A DNA stretch of 60,086 nt, taken from positions 1 to 60,086 of the forward strand of contig CACWNW010000027.1 of the NCBI GenBank assembly GCA_902762305.1, given 5' to 3'. The notes under the pieces are model-generated. The model was not told the origin of the DNA and searched no databases. It worked only from the letters and a program-made list of their open reading frames with translations. The translations under genes were made by a program, and so were the position numbers. Numbering within the stretch: position 1 is the stretch's first letter; each line of letters opens with the position of its first letter. Origin of the DNA: Fibrobacter succinogenes (lineage in GTDB: Bacteria; Fibrobacterota; Fibrobacteria; Fibrobacterales; Fibrobacteraceae). Positions 51,200 to 57,700 of the stretch are shown piece by piece.

Positions 51200-52240
51200 A
51201 TGAAAAATATTCTCAAATATGGCTTAGTTGCCGCTTGTGCCCTGACTGCAAATGCTTTTGCTTAGGATTTCTGTCAAACTGCCGCCCATAGCGGTTCCAA
51301 GGTGGATATCTCCTCGAATAAGGTAGGGGCGTTCACCAATGGTATTGGCTATGAACTCTGGAATGAGGATGGCAATGGTGGTTCCGCGACGTTCTACGAC
51401 GACGGTTCCTTCAGCTGCAAGATGACCGGCGCCAAGGACTACCTGTGCCGCGCGGGCCTTTCTTTCAATAGCGATAAGACTCATGAAGAACTTGGCCACA
51501 TGAAGGCAGACTTCAAGTTGATTAAGGGTAATCTTTCCGGAATCGATTACTCGTACATCGGCATTTACGGCTGGACCCGTGAACCCCTGGTGGAATGGTA
51601 CATCGTAGATAACTCCGGTAGCCAGTATATGCCTGGCTCGTGGGTTGCCCAGGGTGCTTCTGCAAAGAATCACGGTGATTTCGAAATCGATGGTGCCACG
51701 TATACGGTTTACGAAGGCGACCGCACCTCCTATTCTATCGATGGCGACAACAAGTACTTCAAGCAGTATTTCAGCGTACGTAAGACTAAGCGCGATTGCG
51801 GTACCATCGACATTACCGCCCACTTCAAGAAGTGGGAAGAACTCGGCATGAGAATGGGTAAGATGCACGAGGCCAAGATTCTTGGCGAAGCCGGAAGCAA
51901 TTCGGGTTCGAATGCCCGTGGCGAGTACGACTTCCCGTATGCCAAGGTCTATATCGAAGGTGCGTCCAGCTCTTCTGTGGCCGAATCCAGTTCTTCTGTG
52001 GCTCCGCCCAGTTCGGCGGTTGTTCCCGGATCCAGCTCGTCGGTTATGGCTATCCAGGGTGTTCGCTCTATGGCAATCGGCAGCAAGACGTCGCTCGTGT
52101 TTGACGCTCAGGGCAAGTTCCTCGCTTCCTTTGAAACGGAAAACGATGCGTCCTTGACCACGGCGATCAAGGCCAGGTTCCATTCCGGTGCCTTCCTGGT
52201 GAAGCAGGGCGGAACCGTCCGTAGCATCACGGTGAAGTAA
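51200..52240 (+). pseudogene. GH11 endo-beta-1,4-xylanase with C-terminal sorting domain, internal TAG
   Basis: The ATG at 51200 follows GGGAG and starts signal MKNILKYGLVAACALTANAF. Straight after AFA comes TAG (51263-51265), then the same frame is open: DFCQTAAHSGSKVDISSNKV. The GH11 fold is clear: nucleophile Glu in PLVEWYIVD (residue 132), acid/base Glu in ILGEAGSNSGS (residue 230), and YSYIGIYGWTRE. A Ser linker and a sorting-like domain ending RSITVK close it. The expected residue at the stop is Gln (AFA-QDFC, as remembered for a Fibrobacter xylanase, XynC), so CAG to TAG by one transition explains it. Either a new pseudogene or a sequence error. The upstream region to 51075 is shared with GH16. 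Confidence 0.85.
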
Positions 52241-52267
52241 TCCGGTTTGTTGCTACGCCAAAGAATT

Positions 52268-52295
52268 AGCCTCTCCTTCGGGAGAGGCTTTTTGC
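52268..52295 (+). terminator. Rho-independent terminator after the xylanase gene
   Basis: AGCCTCTCC-TTCG-GGAGAGGCT is a nine-base stem with a C(UUCG)G loop followed by TTTTTG. It lies 27 bases after the xylanase stop codon. Confidence 0.9.
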
Positions 52296-52320
52296 GTTAC
52301 ACGTAGGCTTGCATGTATGC

Positions 52321-52827
52321 TTAGTCTTGCGGGGCTTCGGGCGGGACTCTCGCAATCACGCCCACGGTGGCGCGTGTCGCCTTTACGAGGTCGGCGGGAG
52401 CCACCTTCAACTGCAGGCCGCGTTCGCCCGCACTTACGTAGATGAACGGGTATTGCATCGCTGTCTCGTGAATGAAAATCGGGAAGTTCTTCTTGAGCCC
52501 GAGCGGGCTGCAACCGCCACGGATGTAGCCGGTAAGGGGTGTCAGGTCTTTGAGCGGGACGGTATCGATTTTCTTGTTGCCGCTCACTTTGGCGGCCCCT
52601 TTCAAATCCACTTCGAGGTTTCCGGGTACGACGCATACGAGGTAACCGATCTTGTCGCCGTGAACGAGGATGGTCTTGAAAACTTGGTTGATGTCTTCGC
52701 CGAGGCTGTCGGCTACGTGCTGTGCGCCGAGGTCGTTCTCGTCGACCTTGTAGGGGATGAGTTCGTAACTGATTTTCTGGCGGTCCAGAATCCGCGCGGC
52801 ATTTGTCTTTTTAATTTCCATCTGCAT
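52321..52827 (-). CDS. ybaK: YbaK/EbsC-type Cys-tRNA(Pro) deacylase
   Basis: A 168-residue trans-editing factor that removes cysteine mis-attached to tRNA-Pro. The domain matches from KTNAARILDRQKISYELIPY through DINQVFKTILVHGD, YLVCVVPGNLEVDLKGAAKV (with the catalytic Lys region), to LTGYIRGGCSPLGLKKNFPI and a final domain with AGERGLQLKVAPADLVKA. Of three in-frame ATGs the one at 52827 has GGGG six bases upstream. It is a single gene on the minus strand, ending close to the xylanase terminator. Confidence 0.92.
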   Translation of the reverse strand: MQMEIKKTNAARILDRQKISYELIPYKVDENDLGAQHVADSLGEDINQVFKTILVHGDKIGYLVCVVPGNLEVDLKGAAKVSGNKKIDTVPLKDLTPLTGYIRGGCSPLGLKKNFPIFIHETAMQYPFIYVSAGERGLQLKVAPADLVKATRATVGVIARVPPEAPQD

Positions 52828-52927
52828 TGTCATCCCCGGCTCGGACCAGGGATCTCCATTCATCTCTATAAAATATAAATCTTTGCGGTATGGCGTGCAA
52901 CGGGTCCAAATTGCTATATTGCGCGGT

Positions 52928-53647
52928 ATGGATACGCTCGTCTACACGGCAGATATTTCGGCATTGAACGCCCCGGAGGTTTTCGAAAGATTGCTCGCGG
53001 GTGTTCCCGCGTACCGCCGCGAGAAGGCGATGCGTTTCAGGTTCCAGAGCGGGCGCATGCAGTCGCTTGGCGTCGGCCTGTTGCTGCGCCTTGCCTGCCG
53101 CAATCTTGGAATGGAAGGTGCCGACGAGAATGTTGTGCTCGGTGAAAACGGGAAGCCCGAATTCCGCGATTTTCCGGATGTCCATTTCAACCTTTCGCAT
53201 TCGAAGGAGCGCGTCATGTGCGTGGTTTCGCCTTGCGAAGCGGGCTGCGATGTGGAGCGTGTCAAGGAAGGCCGCTCCCGGCTTGCGGAACGCTTTTTCA
53301 AGGAACCCGAAAACCGCTGGATCCGTTCGTTCCCGGAGGGTGAGGCTCAGGATATCGCATTTTGCAGGCTCTGGACGCTGAAGGAATGCTACATGAAGGT
53401 CACGGGCCGCGGCATGTCGCTTTCGCCCGACAAGTTCACGCTGGTTATGGCTCCGGATGGCATCAAGCTGGAGCACGAAGGCCTGCGGCCGGAGTACAAG
53501 TTTTTTGAACTGCCAGGCGATTGGTTGCCTGGTGGGGATTGCTACCGCTATGCGTTTTGCCTGAAGGATATGCCCGTAGACCATTGCGCGATTTTCCATG
53601 AAATAAACCTCGAGGATTTCTCGCAGTTTAACGAGGCAGTGCGATGA
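52928..53647 (+). CDS. 4'-phosphopantetheinyl transferase superfamily protein
   Basis: A 239-residue Sfp-type enzyme that attaches the phosphopantetheine arm of CoA to carrier proteins. The Mg-binding motif GCDVERV is near residue 106 and the WTLKECYMKVTGRG motif, with the catalytic Lys and Glu, near residue 149; upstream is NLSHSKERVMCVV. Longer than AcpS (about 120 residues), as typical of the Sfp class. It overlaps the following oxidoreductase by four bases (ATGA). No polyketide or peptide synthase gene is in the window, so the carrier-protein partner is unknown. Confidence 0.92.
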   Translation: MDTLVYTADISALNAPEVFERLLAGVPAYRREKAMRFRFQSGRMQSLGVGLLLRLACRNLGMEGADENVVLGENGKPEFRDFPDVHFNLSHSKERVMCVVSPCEAGCDVERVKEGRSRLAERFFKEPENRWIRSFPEGEAQDIAFCRLWTLKECYMKVTGRGMSLSPDKFTLVMAPDGIKLEHEGLRPEYKFFELPGDWLPGGDCYRYAFCLKDMPVDHCAIFHEINLEDFSQFNEAVR

Positions 53648-54528
53648 AACCCTATAAGGCAATCCTTGTCGGGAATGGGACCATGGGCAAGCGCCACCGC
53701 ATGCGTTTCGAGGCGTGCGGCGTGCAGTTTGCTGCCGTTGTGGATAACCTTGACGAATTTAACGGGATTTCAGATAAACTAAATTCTGGCACCGCGGGTG
53801 GACTGCCCGTGGATTTTGTCGTAATCGCATCGCCTGCGGTGACGCATTATGCCTACGCGAAGTTCTTTGTGGAACGGAGAATCCCCGTATTTGTGGAAAA
53901 GCCGCTCGCCACTACGGCGGGCGAGGCCCAGGAACTTGTCGACTTGGCTGTAGAAAACGGCACGCTCCTTTTTGTCGCGCAGTCGGAATGCTACAACCCG
54001 CTGTACCTGAATTTCCGCAAGCATTTTATGTCGGAACTTTCGCAGGGGAGGAATTCGGTTCAACTGGAGTTCCGACGTGAACACCGGTATTCGCCGCGTT
54101 GTCGCGATGTTGATGTTCGTCTTGATTTGCTGGTACACGATCTTAGTCTGTTCTTCACTTTGTTCAAGTATGAAGATGTCGAAGTTTCCGGAAGCGCTTT
54201 GGGCAATGCCGATGCATCTCGGATGCGCTTGGAGGTCGTGCGAGGCCCCTACAAAGGTGTTGCCGCCGAATTCTATGTGAATCGCGATAGTGATGTTGAC
54301 GTGCGCACGATTTCCGTCAGTTATGGTCGGCAGGGAGATTTTCCGGGCTCTAGCTACACAGTGAGTCTCGCGCGTTACGACAATAATGGCGAGATTGCGC
54401 ACATTCCCGATTCGCTCGATAACGAGCACCGCTTTTTCTTGAAGCTCCTCGCGGGTGCCTGCGGGGAGTGGGGGCGTCGTGCCGCCCAGAGTGCTGCCGA
54501 CTGCGTGAAGTTCGCAACACATCAATAA
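53644..54528 (+). CDS. Gfo/Idh/MocA family oxidoreductase
   Basis: A 294-residue NAD(P)-dependent oxidoreductase. The Rossmann motif is LVGNGTMGKRHRMRFEACGV, followed by VVIASPAVTHYAYAKFFVER and the EKP motif in VFVEKPLATT. A second domain with VRLDLLVHDLSLFFTL carries the conserved His/Asp of the family. Unlike the fused protein at 2951 it has the standard length and no propeller. It is coupled to the phosphopantetheinyl transferase by a four-base overlap; the joint function is unknown. Confidence 0.9.
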   Translation: MKPYKAILVGNGTMGKRHRMRFEACGVQFAAVVDNLDEFNGISDKLNSGTAGGLPVDFVVIASPAVTHYAYAKFFVERRIPVFVEKPLATTAGEAQELVDLAVENGTLLFVAQSECYNPLYLNFRKHFMSELSQGRNSVQLEFRREHRYSPRCRDVDVRLDLLVHDLSLFFTLFKYEDVEVSGSALGNADASRMRLEVVRGPYKGVAAEFYVNRDSDVDVRTISVSYGRQGDFPGSSYTVSLARYDNNGEIAHIPDSLDNEHRFFLKLLAGACGEWGRRAAQSAADCVKFATHQ

Positions 54529-54737
54529 ACAAAAAAAAACAGCAATTTCTCGCGGGGCGTTCTAAAAATGGGACGCCCCAAACTGAATTCTACTGACCGA
54601 CCCCCCCTAATTAGGATAGGATAACCTGAAAGAGAACTTTTTGAGAACACTTTTTTGTTACGAATTGATTAATTGGGATATGTTTGACTTTTTTTAAAAT
54701 AGATTTATGCCGTTGGGAAAAAAATAGGAGGGGACGC
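54529..54737. promoter_or_regulatory. Intergenic leader of the large GH9 gene
   Basis: Contents: an A-run (54533-54541), a stem GGGGCGT/ACGCCCC (54554-54579) without a T tract on the plus strand, and AT-rich sequence. TTGACT at 54683-54688 is 17 bases from TATGCC at 54706-54711, a possible weak promoter. AGGAGGGG lies just before the GH9 ATG. Confidence 0.4.
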
Positions 54738-57700
54738 ATGTCCATAAAGAATGGTTTTATTGCCATTTTACTCACTGCTATGGCGGCTTTGGCTGAAGGT
54801 CAGGAACAGCCGACGCCATATGACTTAATTCGGCCGGTATGGCCGCTTTCGTGGGACAGTACCGTATTCACTAACCATTTTGTTGCTGGCCCTAAGCGTA
54901 AATCCCTGCCGGACATAAACACTCCGGCGGCGTATGCACCCAACGAGATTATCCCTGATTCGCTGAACCAGGCGTTCATCGATGCCATGCTGGTGGATAT
55001 TTCGCCCATACGCGTCAACCAGGCCGGTTATCGCCCGCAAGATGTCAACAAGCCGGTCTATTACGTCGGTTCGGCAACGAATTTCCAGGTGGTCAATGCG
55101 GCTGGCGATGTCGTGGGGCAGGGGACTTTTTCCGAGACGATCGCCAGCAGCGTTTCGTCTTCGCTGACTATCAGGGCTTCGAATAACGCCCAAACAACGA
55201 CTGGTGGCGATACCCGCTATACGGCTTCTGGTACGGGCCCTGCGGGGGCCCTCAAGAAGGGCCAACTCCCCGATGGTTTGCCTGAAAACGAACGCCTCCG
55301 TATCAAGGTGGGCGACGAGTATTCGTCTACGTTTATCATCAGCGACCGGGTGTATTCCATGCTGCGCGATGCGGTACTCAAGTTCTATGGCGTGAACCGC
55401 AGTGGCAATTCCGAATCGTGGCTCCATAAGCCGAGCCACCTGAAAGACGGTGCGCTTGCCAATGTGGATATGACGGGCGGCTGGTACGATTGTGGTGACC
55501 ACCTTAAGGAAGGCCAGACGATTGCCTATAGTTTTGTCCAGCTTGCGCTCATGGATGCTGTCTATGCGGAACGTGATCAGGACAACTATGCTTTTAACCA
55601 GAGCGAAACGCAGAATACCGACGGGGTGCCGGATATTCTCAGGGAAGCGAGGTTTGGTGCTGAATATGTGTTGAAGGCATACGATGCTGCGAACGGCGTG
55701 ATTTCTGCGATGCCGGTCTCTGTTGGTGATTATGGCAAGGATCATTTATGGTGGGGCCCTCCCCAGGCTCAGGACGGAACTATCGATGCTAGGGGCGGGC
55801 CTACGAGCAGAATGCTGAGAAGTGATGATCATCCCGATGATAGTGGAGAACTCTTGAGTTCTGCCGGTGGCAACTTCGCCGCAGGCCTGGCCATATTGGC
55901 CAAGCGGTATTCTGATACGACATCTCTGATTACTCCGGATTCTGCATTTGCGCAGAAGTGCCTGAAGGTGGCGAAGGAACTTTATGAATACGGCAAGTCG
56001 AAGAAGAAAAGCGCATGTACGAAAGCTTATAATGGCTCGGGTAAATTCCACGATGAAATGGGCTTGGCCGCAATAGCCCTTTTCTATGCGACTGGCGAGA
56101 AGAAGTACTTGAACGATGCCGTGGAGGAATCGTCCCTGGCGGGCGGGCAGACGAAGAAGGACTTTGCCAATGCCGACAAGAAGGGCGCTGGGATGTTCAA
56201 TGGCGGATGGTTCGCTTTTCAGGAGGCTTCTTTCCTTAAAGGGAATGCTGCATCCGACTGGGCGAGCCTTTTCACGAGTGCTCTTTACGCCTTCTACAAG
56301 TTGATTCTGGAAACCCGCGAAAAGGCTGAATCCTATGGCCTTACGGACGAGCAGAGAATGATTTACGTCGAGGATGTCGCTTTTACCATGGCGGCAAATC
56401 TTGGCGGTGTCATGGCGGGTGGAACTGATTCCATCCTGCTTCCTCCGGGGCAAGCCAGTTGGGTCGGGGCCAAGGTGTCTTTTGATCCGGTGTGGGGATT
56501 GACAAACTCCGTGAATCCTAAGCAATGGTGGACAAAATACGAAGCTTCCAATATCTTTGAACTGTTGGCGTATTACGACGTAACGAAGGACCTGGAAAAT
56601 GTATCCATGCCCCAGACAGGGACGTTCCAGGACTGGAAATCGGAAGAAATCCTGAATCTCGCGGTTCAGCACATGAACTACTTCCTTGGCATGAACCCGT
56701 GGGATGTATCCCTTATTTATGGTGTGGGAGACAAGAACCATTCGCACCCGCATCACCGCGGTTCCAACCCAGAAGGGAAGAATGTCGCCGGATTACCGGA
56801 TACGTACAAGTACCGCCCGCCGGTGGGCGGCTTGGGCCCGGCGGTGTCGCCGTCGGGAATGGATGACTTGCCTGTCCATTTCGATGACTATCACCTGACG
56901 GAAAATACCTGTATCGATGCCGTTTCCAACTTTTTGCCGGCTACGGTCATTCTTTCTAAATCAGAAGACCTCAATCGCGCACCGTCGATGAAGGTGGAAA
57001 TCCGTCACGTGAGCATGGACTCGGCTATCGTTGTCGTGAAACTCGACCTGAACGGATATGCCTATATTGCGCTTGATACTGTGGACAACGTCGCTCAACC
57101 TACGATTATTCCTTCCGAGACACCGTCTAACAATCACCAGATTATCTTGCGCGATTTGTTGCCGGGAACCACCTACTATTTCTATGCGATGTCGACGAAC
57201 CCGAGAAGCGGAAATACCTCGAAAAAATGGCTGGTGGATAGCTTGCAGGTTCCGTTCAGTTTCACGACTCTCAATATGGTCGAGAATGCGGACATCCAGA
57301 ATGTTACGGTTTGCAACCTGAGTGCGGACAGTGCCGAAATCATGTGGTACACCCCGAACGGCGAATACGAATCTAAAGTGTACTGGGATACGGTTCCGCA
57401 TACGAATCCGAACGAATTTGCCCACAATACCGGAGCGGGCAATGCGGATGTTTCCGGCGTGCCGACCAAGTTCCATTACGTGAAAATCGGCGGGCTCAAG
57501 GAAAGGACCACCTACTATTACGCGGTAGAGAGCAACGGTGTCTATACGAATACCGATTCTTCTGGCACCAATATGTTGAAGTTTACGACGCCCGTGATGC
57601 AGTACGACTTTGCGGTTCGCATGTCCCAGTATGTGTGGGCTCCGATGCCTGCGCTGGAAATCAATGTCATCAATAACGAGGAACGTCCGTTTGACAGCCT

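Noticed and set aside
54554-54579. GGGGCGT/ACGCCCC stem as a terminator for the oxidoreductase gene
   Set aside because: No T tract follows on the plus strand; kept only as a feature of the intergenic region.
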